Assembly: GCF_001039355.2 (NCBI RefSeq) | Contig: NW_019775635.1 | Span: 1,570,417-1,634,416, forward strand | Reading direction: 5' to 3' | Origin: Lingula anatina | Lineage: Eukaryota > Brachiopoda > Lingulata > Lingulida > Lingulidae | Length of the DNA stretch: 64,000 nt | In this document: one piece after another, positions 51,230 through 64,000 of the stretch | How the letters are laid out: the number at the start of each line of letters is the position of its first letter | Numbering within the stretch: the first letter of the stretch is position 1 | Made by a program: the position numbers and the translations under genes | Notes under the pieces: model-generated | The model's input: only the letters and a program-made list of their open reading frames with translations | Databases searched by the model: none | Told to the model about the DNA's origin: nothing

Positions 51230-52763
51230 GTATCAACATGACCCAATTACACACCTGAAACCCCCCTGACCTACTTACCTGTCAACATGTACCTGCACAC
51301 CTGTGCTAATTGGATGGCGTTCTCAACTTGAGCGTGCTTCAACTTACCGCGCATTAATAACATTTAGATGTCTATTACATATGAAATTATATAAATTGGT
51401 TCAGGGGTAATGTGTTTTTTGTCTTTCCATCTTTTTGTTTTGGGGAAATTATTAAAAAATATTATTAAAAATCAATAAAACGTGGAATATTAAGAAAAAA
51501 ATACAGATAAAGACAGCATGATCTAAACAACCATTTTTGTTGCATTATTCTATTATGTTATTATTATACCGTTCAGTAAAAATTATTTAATGCATATAAA
51601 TCACTTAATTTCAAGGTAAATTAAACGATCGTTTTTATTATTTTGCGTCATTACAATTTTCATTTTCGTTCAGTAATAAATCAATACCAATGGCTCAGTT
51701 GAAAATAAAGTAAAAACGTGTTCATGCGTGATAAGGTTAACTTATTTTGTACATTTTTTTCAATCAGCTAAACGACTTGTGACTCGAGATGTTAATTTTT
51801 TTCGACAGATATACATTTTTCGCGAACAAAAATACAATTAACGTATTGTGCGGGCCCCTCAACAAAGTCGACCATCAGTCTAGCAAGTTCCAAATAAAAA
51901 AAAAACACGCCGTCTATATACCTCCTTAGACCGAACTCAATTCTTGTTTTTAGTCTGCATAAATGCCATTTTTATCATTAGAAAAACGAAAATTTAAAGA
52001 ATAAGCACAAGATGCGTACACAGAAAACTTAAGAGAACGTGTGACCCTTTAATCATAGTACTTTGACCAATGTTTTTGATGCTCCTACGTTTTATTTCAA
52101 AAATTGTAGATATCCCCCGCTATCTTTTATTTCCTTCAAAACAGATCCATTAAAATAATCCCAGCTTCATCACATTACATTCCCCAGTCTGTCTCACATC
52201 TGGAACTTACTGATGCTTTCCTAATGTGACGAAAATAAAAAGGAGTCTTCTTTAAGTGGTGCTCATATTAAAAAGAAATGCATTAAGGAGCAAAAATGCT
52301 GCAGCTTGCTCTTGTGATAGACAAGATTAGATTTTTAGACCAAAAACATGCTAAGACATTGTTTGCGCGTGACTTAAGCAAAATGCATGTGAAAAGCATA
52401 TAAATAGTGCAGAGAATTGCCGTCAATTTAACCGGAGACATCGGTGAATATCTAGTAAAAAAATCAATCTATGGCCCTGGTAGAGGGTACCTTAGGCACA
52501 TTTAGTTATATCAAAATAATGAGACTAAACTAGACTCAACAGCTGTTGAATTAAATTTTATTTAGAGTGTGGAAAAAAATTACGCAGTACAAATATAAAG
52601 AAGGAAATAATGCAGATCCGACTTTCAGTACTATGAAAGATACAGATATCACTATAATATGAATATATTTATACCCAAAATTAATTTTGACATTTAATAT
52701 AAAAATAAAAATAGTCTTGTAACTATAATATCTATAATGTTGCCTTATGGCAATATAATTATA
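51230..52763. other. Intergenic, nothing identified
   Basis: About 1.5 kb of AT-rich sequence between the membrane-protein start and the LSM11 stop. It should contain the promoter of the former and the LSM11 3' UTR. I see no exon-like sequence, strong repeat or RNA gene. The conserved histone-type stem-loop was looked for and not found. Confidence 0.5.
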
Positions 52764-55280
52764 TTAGTTATCAACAGCTATGAGCACCACACTGTCACCT
52801 CTGATAAACAGCTGGTTAACGTGACGAGTGATATATACACAGCTGTTTCCCTGAGAACTAGGAATGGTCCTTGCACCTGCTTCACCTTCTTGGCTTTGAG
52901 GTGCTTTCCCTTTTGGATTCTTTACAGTGACAATTTTCTTCTCTTTCATTTTGTCCTTGTTTCCATGGCTTTTAGTATCTTTTATTTCCATCTTTTTTCC
53001 AAGCCTTGTTTCAGAGCTGGCTCTTCTTGGCAAGCCCTCTTTATGTCCAGATTTTACCTCCATCTTTGGTTGCCTGGGCAATGAACTTGACTGTCTCCTG
53101 CTGTCTCTATTTTTACTGCTCGTTTTTGATGAAGATGAACTTTTATGTGCGTCTTTCCTTTTATCTAATGTGTCTCTGTGGTGCTTCCTGTCATGCTTTT
53201 TTTCATTGTTTTGTTTTCTTGCATGATGCTTACTTGAGGATTCACCATGTTTTTTCTCTTCCTTATCATACCCTGGTTTATGATGAGAATGTTTAGAAGG
53301 CTCATCCTTTTTCACCTTTTGATCACTTTTAGCAGCACCTTTAACATCCTTTTCATCATTATCTGGGTCGTCCAAAATCTCTCCTTCTGACAATTCCCCT
53401 TCCTCTAGCTTAATAACCTCCTTTGGTACATCCTCAACATTACTTTCACTTTCACTTTTCATTTCTGCTTCAGCAAGATAAGCCAGTTCATGCTGCAGCT
53501 CTGCTAATCTAGATGTTAGGGCACCAACATCCTCATCATCACTTTCACTTTCACTATCAGCATCATCATCAATATTGTCTTTCACAGCACTTTCACAGTC
53601 ATCCAAACCAACAATATTATCATAAGGCTTGACACTCTTTGGTTTCTCAGCATCTTTCACTTGAGTTTCATTGTTTGTTGTTTTATCAATCTGATTTTCA
53701 TCAGGATAGATCTCTTCTTTATTTTTATTTCCATGAACTTGAATGATTTGAGATGAACTGTTTCCAGTATTTTCCTTTAAGTTGTTTTCCACCGTTCCTG
53801 ACACTCCACCATTTACATTGGCTGTGGGTTCTTTACGCACCTGCATAAGCATAAAATTGTTTTAATATACAGGATATCCTTTTCTTTATTATTCTGGTAC
53901 AAGATAGAAATAAGGAACTTTTTCGTTGTTTACATAGCTAGAATAATAATTCTAAGACAAATACAAAACTACCAGATAATATTTTTTTGTTAAATTCACC
54001 TTTTCATGCCTTTTTCTTTTCTTTCTTCGTTTCCATGGCTTTGCATATACTTCATCAACATCTTGCATTGCCTTAACAGACACAAAAATTTCAGATCTAG
54101 CATATTAAGTGATTATCTGTTGATTATTGATATAATACATTAACCTATAGAGTTTTCATAAATCAAGTTTCAATTATTGGATCATTGTTTTAATTGTGTA
54201 GGCTTAACCAATTTGCTGTCATATATTCGAAAGCAATACATAAACAAACAAATAAATTAAATGATTAAACTTTTAAAACTTCAATAGGGAATATTTTCAT
54301 GTATTGGAATAGATTATTTAATTAGCACAGCATTTCATGTGAGAGCACTCTTATTGCTAGTTTCTGGTATATATATATGCAAAGGTATTAGCAAAAATAG
54401 TACACATCAGAGATTGTTTATAAAGGTGCATGACACTTTGATTACTTACTAAATTAAAATGTGTGTCAAAGGCTATAACGTATCCTGAACATATTCCCCT
54501 CACATGTTTGAAACTTCTAGTCAGTACTTTCACTTTCTTTCTCTCCTTGACACACCTCCGCAGCAAACTGAATGGTCCTTTGTGGTGCTCATCTGTTAAT
54601 ACAAGGTTAAGGCATTCTATAGTAATATATATTGATAAAAAAATATGGCTGAATGAGTTGCCTAAAGTGCAAACATAAGAAATTGCTCTGAAGTAATTAA
54701 TTTTTTTTTTCTTTTTATTAACATTTTTGTAAAGAAGATGTTTGTCTACGGGCATGACATGAACTGCAAGACACACAAGAATTACATCTTAGAATTTAAC
54801 TAAAGAAAATAAACTTTGAAATCTAAGGCTAAATCAAATTCATAAGAAAAGAAATAATATACCTTCCATTCTTGACAATACATTTCTGTCCACTCGTCTG
54901 CGATTTTCGGCCTGGTCTTCATCTTCAGGTTTATCTGTCGATTCACTTTGACGAATCTTGGACTGGCTTTGCAATTGCAGCTTTAGGATGCGCTGCGCAT
55001 TGGCCTCTCTTAGCAGCCTTGCTTTGCCGGGTTGTGCCTGTCGTTTTTTATTTGAAACACTATCAAATTCAGCGAGGTTATTAAAAGGGTTTACATTTTT
55101 GTCTGGAACTACTGTGCTATCGGAATATAATGCAATTAATGGGTCAAATTCACTAGACGTGAAATCAACTGTTGCTCCAGGGGCATTTAAACCTGGAGCT
55201 GTATTTAAATCATATTCCTGGGTAACCTTAGATCTATCATGCTCCATGGGCGCTGCCATTTTAGCTAACTTAAGCTTCAT
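52764..55280 (-). CDS. LSM11: LSM11, U7 snRNP Sm-like protein
   Basis: With LSM10 it replaces SmD1/SmD2 in the U7 snRNP ring that directs 3' cleavage of replication-dependent histone pre-mRNA. Exons 55280-54863, 54592-54450, 54071-54000 and 53840-52764, in phase, give 569 aa (human 360). The N-terminal FLASH-binding region is recognisable (SSEFDPLIALYSD, NPFNNLAEF, RNVLSRMEG). Sm1 (KVKVLTRSFKHVRGICSGYV, then AFDTHFNLAMQDVDEVY) spans exons 2-3, and Sm2 closes the protein (RHVNQLFIRGDSVVL). The Sm1-Sm2 insert is unusually long and highly charged: acidic (SDSESESDDEDVG), then Lys/Ser/His-rich. The preferred start may be the eighth codon, MAAPMEH, which has a better context (AAAATGG). It is divergent from the coiled-coil gene. 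Confidence 0.9.
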
Positions 55281-55528
55281 ACTTTAGTTATACTTTTAAT
55301 ATGTTGAACTATTGCAAAGATAGAACTACTATAATGAAATATAATAAAAAAGCCTAATCTAAATTATTTTTATACCCACATATTGACTTTTTATTAATAT
55401 AAAGTATCTTTTCTGTTTTTGAATTACATATCAAAACTAAAAATTGAATGTACTGCTAGCTCCCTCCATGGTAACCATTACACTTCCGGTATAGCTGACA
55501 TTAGTTCAAATTTGGACATTTCTGAAAT
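55281..55528. promoter_or_regulatory. LSM11 / coiled-coil gene bidirectional promoter
   Basis: 248 bp separate the divergent starts. A GCCATTTTAG (YY1-like) overlaps the LSM11 initiation region, and an ACTTCCGGTA ETS-type site lies at about 55480-55490, 40 bp before the plus-strand start. There is no TATA box at standard spacing. Function is inferred. Confidence 0.5.
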
Positions 55529-57179
55529 ATGCCCCCTAAAAAGAAAAAGGGAGGTAAGAAGAAGGGCAAAGGAAAGAAAGGAGGTGCTACACCTGCAGGT
55601 GGGGAAGAAGTACCTCCAACAGAAAAGGAAGTATTACTTAAACAAGAGTAAGTGTACCTGAATTACAATCTGGACATCGTGTCAAAGGCTTTTTACCTCT
55701 ATACAGTACTTACTGTTATTGATGTCTTTCAGACGGTTTGCATCTCTGGCTTTAAGATGGCATGTAAAGTGGTTCTGTTTGTAATGAATCAAAAACTTGT
55801 GTCAACGAACATTTTGCAAATTTTCAATATATATACCCATGCAAACAGAAAGCAGAGCACAAGCTAATCGCAAGTTGCCAGTGTAATAGAGTCCATTAAG
55901 AATTTCATATGACTAAACTATTGGCGACTGTGTGTCTGCCCAAACGTCCTTTCTGGACATTTCTCCTTGATACTCTTTAAGTTGTCTTAGTGATTACCAT
56001 CATCAAATCGATATCTGAGCCTGATTATCCTTTAACGAGCCAACCCCACCACTTCTATGACACAACCACTATTGTTCTTGTCGGTGGCCTTTGATAAGGA
56101 TCCACCATCATTAACCCTTTGTCGGTGAGTCCTGATATGGCATTATTAACCCCGATACTCCTAGTGCAATCCAATTTGCATGTTACAAGTATGTCCAATT
56201 GAACATGTAACTTGTAAATTGCTGATATGCTCTGTCACCTGTTAGGTATGACAGCCCGACTGGCAGCCACTAAATTCTTATGCACTTGAAAATGTGTGAC
56301 CCAACTGTTAATGTTGGAGTGCACCTGTAGTAAGAGAAGTTCACTGAATTATCCAATTTAAGCTTACCCCCAGTGTGATAAGGTCTAAAATTAAGTCTAA
56401 TTTTATTATATCAGTCACTGTGAGAATATTTTTGAGTGCATTTATTTTAGAGAAATTTTTTCTGTCTTTTGCAGACTTGACAACTTGACAGAGGAGCTAG
56501 AAAGAGTAAAGAAAAAAGTGGATGAAATGTATCCTTTTCAAATACACATTTATGTTATTCAGTAGAAAAAAGAAGCATTAGTATGAACATGTTTATGTGG
56601 TATTGATTTTGTCTTATTAACTGAATTTAATTTAATTTTCCTGATAAGAATGCATTGAGTAGTGTCATTTTAATGTAAGAATCTACATAATTCTTAAAAC
56701 ATTTAACTGGGGATGTTTTAACCTTAACTATTATGAAGGCGCCAAGAAAATGAATGGCTGCAACAGGAAGCACACAAAGTCAGAGTGGAAAGCGTAAGTA
56801 CATTGTGCCTAGTTATGCTTTATAACAAATTTCTTCCCAAATCATTAAAACATACAATTTTTAGAAAGTAAAAATGAGGCAACATTCAAATTAAATGACG
56901 TGAATATATACATTTTTTCAGTGTCGTAAGTAATAATAGAAATACACATTTTAAAATTGAAAGTATATTAGCTTCTGTTTTATTCCCCTGTAGCATGAGT
57001 ACATGAACTACATGCAGAAGAAGACCAGTAAGAGGCAGTCTCTGATCATCTCCCTCAGTGATCAGAACCAGCAGGAGATTCAGAACATCCTGGAACAGAA
57101 AGCTAACATGCTGCAAGAGTATGAAGAGAAGAAGGCAGGTGGGTAATTGTGGCAATGTGAGAGGTTTTATCCTTATTCT

Positions 57180-57231
<52 letters not shown>

Positions 57232-58783
57232 TGCTTTCATTTAGTATCATTTCAGATTAAAGTAATTACTTGCAGGATTTTATCATAACAAAAAGTGAAC
57301 ATTTAACAAATTTCCCCTGGTGTACTCACTGGCATTTTTTTATTAATATAATAATGCCTGAACATTGTTTTAGTGAATTTCAAAATAAAAAAAAATCCCA
57401 TAGTTACTTGATGGTATATGCACTTTGAAAAAAAAGTAATTTTGGAGAGGGGGTAGTGATTTCATTATTTCGGTTGGGGTCAAACATGCCTTCAGAGTCC
57501 AGATTATTTAATTGCATTGGAAATATTGTATAGATGTATTTTCTTTGTGGATGTTGGTATAAAAACAAATGTTCACAAGAATATTTTATATTATATTTCA
57601 GGTTTAAGATCAATACTCATGGAAAAAGAAAACTTGCTGTCCAAGACCAAACAAGAGCTGGAGGATTTACAAGAATACAAGGTTTGTTCTCTGATTTCAT
57701 GATAGCTTATCAAAATATATTTGCAATCATATTAACACTTAATTTGGGATCATAGATATGTTAAGTAGTTATAGAGAAGTATCAATTTATTATAGTTCAT
57801 TCATTTGAAAAAAATAAGGAAAGTCTTCAGTAAAGTACAATTTCAATAATAGATATTTTAATGTATTTTTTAGAACTTACAAAAAGACCAGCTGTCAAAG
57901 ATTAAGGAGCTGGAGAAAGAGGTGCAGAAAATGAGAGGGGTGCACTCTGACACCATACAGAAGCTGAAGTCCGAGTTCCTCAAAGACAAGCGTGAATTTA
58001 ACCAAGACTCCCAGAACAGAATATCTTCCCTGAAGGCACAGGCAGACAAGGTTGTTATTCTGCTGTGATAGTTCATATGTCAAACATTTGTAACAAAACC
58101 TTTTTCTCTCTCTCTCTTTATCTCTTTATTCCATGGTATGAAATTGTGGAGGTTCTGTGCTGACAATTCACACACCAAGCTTTTCCATTCCTCTTGGTGG
58201 TGTGCCAATTTCAGGGTCTGGGTAATGTTTGTCCACTCACTAATGCCATCTTTCCATAGTTCCCTGTCTGCCTCTGCACCTCATTACTTCACCCAAGCCA
58301 TGGAGCATTGTTTTAGCAAGTCCATTGACCACTACATTGGTGTAAATACATTGAAACTTGCACACACAACTTTATTTAGATTTATCAGAAAAAATGAACA
58401 TATATTTTAGAGCTTTATAGAAAATTATTTTCATATTTTGAAATATTGTCATAATTTTATGATCCTCATTTGATATTCTCCCTATGTTGCAGGAAGCCCT
58501 GCAGTGCCTGAACGAACACACCAAAAGGATTAAAGAGGAGAACAGAGAACTGCGTAAAAAACTTTTCAGACTCATTCAGAAAACGCGGGCTCTGCACGAG
58601 CACAAGAAACAGTTAGAGGAACAGAAAAAGGAACTGTTACGAGAACAGCAGTATGCTAGGGACTTGAAGAAACTACGACAGACACGTCAGCACAAGGTGC
58701 TGCAGTCGTTTGGTTTGTTGGAGGAGAGGGAGGAGAGTTCTGAAGACCCAGAACTGCTGCAGACACCCTCCACTAGAGGGTAG
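55529..58783 (+). CDS. DUF4515 coiled-coil protein, CCDC166-like
   Basis: Seven exons, 55529-55647, 56475-56528, 56739-56793, 56994-57138, 57602-57681, 57874-58050 and 58493-58783, join in phase to 306 aa. A lysine/glycine-rich N-terminus (MPPKKKKGGKKKGKGKKGG) is followed by almost continuous coiled coil. Landmarks QENEWLQQEAHKVRVESHEY, RQSLIISLSDQN and EFLKDKREFNQDSQ follow the pattern of the DUF4515 family (CCDC166, related to basal-body protein BBOF1). Function in the family is poorly known; a ciliary role is a reasonable inference only. Exon 2 ends in a weak donor (AT|GTATCC). Intron 4 contains a TTTA repeat. Confidence 0.7.
57178..57232. repeat. TTTA microsatellite
   Basis: About 13 perfect (ATTT)n units in intron 4 of the coiled-coil gene. 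Confidence 0.95.
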
Positions 58784-60270
58784 GGCAGTGCATTAGACAA
58801 GACAAGCTGGTGGTAACAGCTAGCCACAAGGTCAAAAGCATAAAAAGTTCCCAAATATTATTTGTAACTCTTTGGTCAAAATGTGGGTTTGTGTAAATTA
58901 GTTTATTGTGAAGTATTTGAGTGCAGGTGAGGAAATTTGTTCCGATGACTACTTTTTTTTTAGGGCTCAAGGTGAAATAGATCAAATTAGTCATAGTCAT
59001 TTGCATGTTTAGGACCACCAGTAGACATTGGCACCTGTCCTCAGACAGCTGGTCATACCAGGTCAGATATGTCTAGGTGCTGGGTGGACTTCCTTAGCTT
59101 TACTCTTTTCTACTCCACTGTGGTAGTAACACTGGTAACATGGGAAATGGCAGAAATGTTTGCCAAGATATTATGTTGTACATAATGATGTACATAAACC
59201 TGATTAAATAAAAGAATGTCACAAATCACAATCAATTCGAAAATACATTCAGTGAATTTTTTTAAATATGTATAATATTAAGATATTTTTTTTCTGTATT
59301 AATTGGAATCAAAGCTAAGTTCAAAACTTTACAGCCCTTGGTATAAATTCAACAGACACCCAAAACCAAGATGTTTTCCTAGAAAGTATTTATTTCTACA
59401 TAGAAATTTATTTTTACAAAATTTTACAAGACACTTTCTTAATTGTCACCATACAGCTCTAAACATTAAAAAATTGACATGACAAATAGAAAAGGTGGCA
59501 TCTTCCAACAATAAAGTGAAGTGAACAGTTGAATCTCCATCTTCTGCTTAAAATTATTGCACCTTTTTTTGTGAAACTGCTGGACAAAACTTCAACACAA
59601 ATATCAAATAACATTTGTAATTTACAGCAAAGAAAAGTTCACATGATAAGCGTACCTTAAAAAATCAATACAGATAAATACAGTACAATAAAAGCTGTTT
59701 GTATTATGTATAAAAAAACTCATACCCTGAGTGAACAGTTTATTACTTGTGCTGCTGCTCTTTAAATACAGATTGTTATTTCAAAACCCCACCATCTTTA
59801 AACATGCTTTAAAAAGGTTAAAATATAGGTTAAAAAATAACATTACTGTGCCAAATTTCTGGGGAAAAAATGACTAAAATTTGTAAACTAAATTATCACA
59901 ATGTGTATGATTCTCCATAATTCTGCCCACAAAAAGTTAAAGAATAAAACAGTACTGTCTGTAGCTCCTAGTGGACAGATTGTATTGTAGATAATATGCT
60001 GGTATGGAATGTATGCTGATTACTGTCACTCTACAAGGCCTTTAGAATATTACAATATAAAAATTTCAATCATGTAGAAAAACATGAACATTTTTACATG
60101 ACTATACATCTAGTTAATTACATACATTTCGTGAGGTACATCTAATTTCAAATTAAGCAATGACCTTCTGCTAGAATAACTTTCCGAATAAGCTAGTGAA
60201 CCAAGACTCGAATGAATTCAGTTACCATGCAAGTGTATCACAGTTGAGAAAAAAAATGACACTCAGAATT
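58784..60270. other. Convergent 3' untranslated regions
   Basis: Between the coiled-coil gene stop and the IQ-protein stop. A plus-strand poly(A) signal candidate (GATTAAATAAAAG, near 59203) lies about 420 bp past the stop. The right part probably contains the long AT-rich 3' UTR of the IQ gene, with minus-strand AATAAA near 59386 and 59397. No coding exon seen. Confidence 0.55.
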
Positions 60271-63200
60271 CTAAAAGCAAATGTCATCATCATCATCATC
60301 GTCACCATCATCTTTGCCATTAGCGACAGGTTTAGATTCAATCCTATCACGACTCTGTCTCCTTGAAATAGCCTGGAAAATAACAGATACATGCCTAATA
60401 AAAGCAAAAATATAATATCATAAAGTAAGGTATTTTACATGACTTTAAAATTAAATCTACTAATATCATTTTAAACATTTATTTGTTAACACTTCCAGCT
60501 TTTGTCTTAGCACAGAATGTGATTTAATAACGATAGCAGAGGAAAAAATTTTTACCGGAGAACGCCTGGACCTTGGGGTGTCCCTGGGGGACGGCTTGGC
60601 TAAAACAGAACGATAAAATGCAAACTTAAATATTTACTGTGGTATAATGTTAGAGTTACATAATTAATTCCCCCTTAAATTACTTTTTAAAATATATAAT
60701 TTTGTCTTTGATCTCCTATTCACCTGATGATGGTCTTGAAGGTTGCTTTCTGGACGGAGTGACAAAATCCTCTTTATCCTCGTCCTCTCCCTCAGAGTCC
60801 AGACCATTGGTCACTGGATAGGAACAAAACAATGATTTTTTTTAGTCATTGTTAAGAAAGGTTGGGGTAATGAATGAGTAATATTACAAGATAAAACTTT
60901 TCATTTTCTACACAAAGTGCTTAGTCTCAGTAACCCACACTGAGGAAATTCTGGAAGCTTTTTAAGATATAGTTTTAATTTAGTGTAGAAAATAAGAAGT
61001 TTAATCTTATACCATGATCAACAGAATACACAGATAAATTTCCATCAGAATGGGTAAAATTATTCTCCAAAAATGTCATGATTTTCAAACATTCATGAAG
61101 GAAATCAGTCATAATAATTTAAAATTGTATTTTTCAAAATATGTACTCAACAAAAATATACAATATTCCTAATAATTCTCTGTCAGTTACATAAACAGTG
61201 TAATCTTACTGAGTCTGCGCGACTGTGCACTGCTGCGCCTGGAAACATGGGGAGAGGCCTTGGCGCTGCTTGGTCTTGATGACCTTGGTGAGGTCCGCGT
61301 GCTGCCTGGACGAGATCTAGAACGAAAAGCATGTGTCATATAAACAACAATATCTCTAACTACAAAAATGTACTTTTCATCACATTCAGACAGGTATTTT
61401 GTCCAAGAAGCTGCAAAAAACAACATTCATCCTCCTAAAAAATTTTAATAACATCCAGGTTGCCAATAAGTAATACATATCATAAATGTGCGCGGGGAGT
61501 TTCAAGACAACTATGCAACAGATATAAGCACTAAAAAGTTCCCTCAATAAAAATGATTGCTTTTATTCAGAGAATTTAGCATAATGATGGCATCAGATGA
61601 TTCCTGGCCAAACAAAATGGCTGTCAGTATGGTGTGCAAGCTTGCTGCATAACTGGATTTAAAAGCAATTAAAGTGTCTACAAACCTTCAGAACTCAGAA
61701 CCGTACCTTAGAGATGTTTGTAAATTATATTTCCTTGCCAAGTGGCCGCGTGCAGCAGACTGAATCAACAACGCAGCCTCGTCTGTTTCAGCCTCCTCTT
61801 GTTTAAGAGCACTACACACAAGACAAGACACACAAGAAGAAATAAATAGGTAGAAGTTTGCAAAACTACTTAGAAGGTGATAGTGACTATATGTGTATAA
61901 ATGATATGTAAATGAAACAGTTAAAAGAATCACTGAAAATGTGCAACAATCTGCCTGGCACAAATTAGAAAATGAAAAGACTTTGAAAAACTGACAAACT
62001 TTGTGCAGAATCAAATCTAAGCAAATGGTGAGTATACACAGAAAGGTCCACAATATATAACACAGGTATGAAGAGATGGTGGCATAGTTATAGGCAGGTT
62101 AAGTGGGAATAATGTAAATCACCTGGTTCAGTACAAAACACTAGAACCAAGCTAACACGTTTAATGTTGCCATGTTATTTAATTTGTCCAAAAGGTGAAA
62201 ATTTTGGTTTTCTGACTAATCCTGGGATTTAAAAAAAAAAACCTTTTAAATCAGATTTGAAATGTTATATCTTAAATCTGCCTTTAAACATGAAAATACA
62301 AGATATAAAATCACTGAGGTTAACGTTGACAAGGACTTTACCTGTTTCTCAGCTGATCTTTCCTTGTCTTGTGTCCTCTGAGAGTGGACTGGATGAGCAT
62401 GACATCCTCATCCTCTGTCTCCTCCTCATCCTCATCAACCTCTTCCTCAATATTTTCTTCATCTTCCTCCTCATCCCTGTATCTGCGGAGCTGTTTCCTT
62501 CGGTTGCTATGGCCGCGGAGTGCTGACTGGATGGTCTCAGCAGCCTGGGAAAAGGAAAGGTTGGATCAAAAATCACAATGATCACATCACAACAACTTTT
62601 TGATATGGCGACCGAGCTGTAGACATCGACAATGATACACTGATGGGAGATATAGGAATGTATGTCGTACAAAATCTTTCTGGTTTTCTTTTTTTTTATC
62701 TCACTGCAAAGACAACATCCAGCTACATTCATCCGGGGATAAAGAGAGAGACTTTAATCTTTGGTAATAAATTACTTTGATAATATTTTTGTTATAATAA
62801 AAAATATCAGTTATTTCAACCATTTTGCTTTTCGTGGTCTATTTTTTAAAAAGATTTATCTTGTCCATTATCACACATGAATCTTTTGTCACAAGCATAT
62901 TTATCAAAACAGATAAGCAGCAAAAATTTGTTTAAAGCAATATGGATTTGTTAACCAAGGCAAAGCAAAGCACTTGATTCAAGTATTTTCCATTAGGATA
63001 GTTATTTGGTCATCAAAGCAAAATAAAAGTTCAGATGGTTTTATTAAGAAAAATAAAAAATTTGCAGAGAAATGGGAGAAGGGGTGAAGGTAAGCAGCAA
63101 GCCATTTTATATTTGGTGTTTTCACAGTCTAATGTGTCAAAAAACATATTTGTTTTTTAACAATGTGTTAGATTAAAACTGTATGAGCACTCATTCACTA

Positions 63201-63879
63201 TTTATCATGCTAAAATGAAATCGTTTTGCTGAGGGCCATTCCACTGTATTCACTCTCAAGATTATCTCTTCGAGTCCATAAAACTTTTCATCTCTTCAAA
63301 TACATGTTAAGGAAAATGCCCTTGAACTGAACTGGTTTGATAAAAGTGATCCTTTTTTTTTTTTTTAATGTTACGATATGAAAACATAATACTATGGGAT
63401 GGCCTTTATAACAGTTAGTATTTTGGTATTAAATAGTCTTTTATTTCACTTTTTAATTTCTTTTATCAAATCAAAGAGATCAGCTATATTACAATATAAC
63501 CAAAGGTACCTGGTCCCCATGGCCAGCAACCAAGCAGTGCAGAATGTATGCAAGGGGTTATTGTGAAACCATGACACTGTGAGTAATATCACAGATAAAC
63601 TGCATAGCACATTGTCAGACTATTATCAAGCAGGGCAGTGAGGTTAGCTGACAGTGTTATGTGGCAATCTGTTATATAAAGCATTCAATACAGCCACGCT
63701 GGCACGCAGGCAGTCAATGCACACACCCACAATAGCACGTGTGTTAGCATGCAAACCCAAACAGAACATACTTCATCATCTTCTCTCTCTATCTTTATCT
63801 GCTGGTAATCAAGCCAGCCTTTCTGGATTCTCCTCGCAGCCCGCTGCTCACGAAACTTTTCCACCTGAGCTTTCCGTTT
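60271..63879 (-). CDS. IQ-motif protein, C-terminal part (IQCE-like), 5' end outside window
   Basis: Seven exons read in phase: 63879-63772, 62544-62342, 61811-61707, 61316-61210, 60813-60724, 60599-60556 and 60372-60271. Four IQ calmodulin-binding motifs are visible: RRIQKGWLDYQ, ETIQSALRGHSNRRKQ, MLIQSTLRGHKTRKDQ and LLIQSAARGHLARK. An acidic run lies between IQ2 and IQ3, then a Ser/Arg/Pro-rich tail (RSSRPSSAKASPHVSRR) and a terminal poly-Asp (GDDDDDDDICF). IQCE, which anchors the EVC-EFCAB7 Hedgehog-signalling complex at the ciliary base, has the same order of C-terminal IQ motifs, basic Ser-rich stretch and acidic end. Homology is therefore plausible but not secured without the N-terminal coiled coil. 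Upstream exons lie beyond position 64,000. Confidence 0.6.
62545..63771. other. Long intron of IQ-motif gene
   Basis: About 1.2 kb intron, AT-rich, with a T-run near 63,352-63,366. No exon-like sequence or mobile element with recognisable ends seen. Confidence 0.5.
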
Positions 63880-64000
63880 CTAAGAGGAAAGTACATTACA
63901 ATATAACAGTGCTTTTTGATTCAGACCTGCCTGGAAGAAATTGTGTCACAGTGGGAAAGGACTGAACACTTTGAAATGTCTTGGTAATTCTATAATGGTT

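Overview
This is animal nuclear DNA. It is AT-rich, with spliced genes using GT-AG introns, CpG-containing divergent promoters, microsatellites, minisatellites and MITE-like elements. The protein set (ALYREF, RINT1, UBC9, E4F1, LSM11) and a repeat element with ~150-bp core repeats plus a short CGG/GAC-rich run, reminiscent of bivalve 'pearl'/Helitron-related elements, suggest a marine lophotrochozoan, most likely a bivalve mollusc. That assignment is an inference. There are no prokaryotic operons, CRISPR arrays, viral genes or tRNA/rRNA genes that I can support.

Layout. 1-5.3 kb: repeats (a 33-bp minisatellite, a small MITE) and no clear gene. 5.3-7.2 kb (-): candidate exons of an unidentified gene, divergent from ALYREF (+, 7.67-11.03 kb). 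11.65-12.52 kb (-): small two-TM protein, divergent from an unidentified 3-exon gene (+, 12.8-15.0 kb). 15.65-22.13 kb (-): complete RINT1 (14 exons, 792 aa), divergent from UBC9 (+, 23.18-25.60 kb), which converges on the last exon of E4F1 (27.3-27.7 kb). At 27,831 there is a single N, after which the block starts again: RINT1 exons 12 to 1 (27.9-35.4 kb), UBC9 (36.5-38.95 kb), then a complete E4F1 (-, 40.67-48.07 kb, 15 exons, 866 aa). 49.9-51.2 kb (-): intronless type II membrane protein resembling a Golgi glycosyltransferase. 52.76-55.28 kb (-): LSM11, divergent from a DUF4515/CCDC166-like coiled-coil gene (+, 55.53-58.78 kb). 60.27-63.88 kb (-): C-terminal half of an IQ-motif protein (IQCE-like), running off the right edge.

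The most important structural point is that 16.4-27.8 kb and 27.85-41.2 kb are two near-identical copies of one RINT1-UBC9-E4F1 locus. Each is truncated exactly at a single-N join, so they are best read as two unmerged alleles rather than a real tandem duplication. The alleles differ by a Helitron-like insertion, a fold-back element next to a RINT1 splice donor, and minisatellite copy number.

The most unusual biological pattern is recurrent local tandem duplication across exon-intron junctions. It is seen in ALYREF (exon 4 acceptor), RINT1 (exon 6 and exon 7 donors), E4F1 (exon 7 and exon 14 donors) and UBC9 (a decayed extra exon 4), leaving arrays of decoy splice sites beside the real ones.

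The recognised genes are housekeeping nuclear or trafficking functions (mRNA export, ER-Golgi tethering, SUMO conjugation, zinc-finger transcription control, histone mRNA processing). Four head-to-head pairs share short intergenic promoters.
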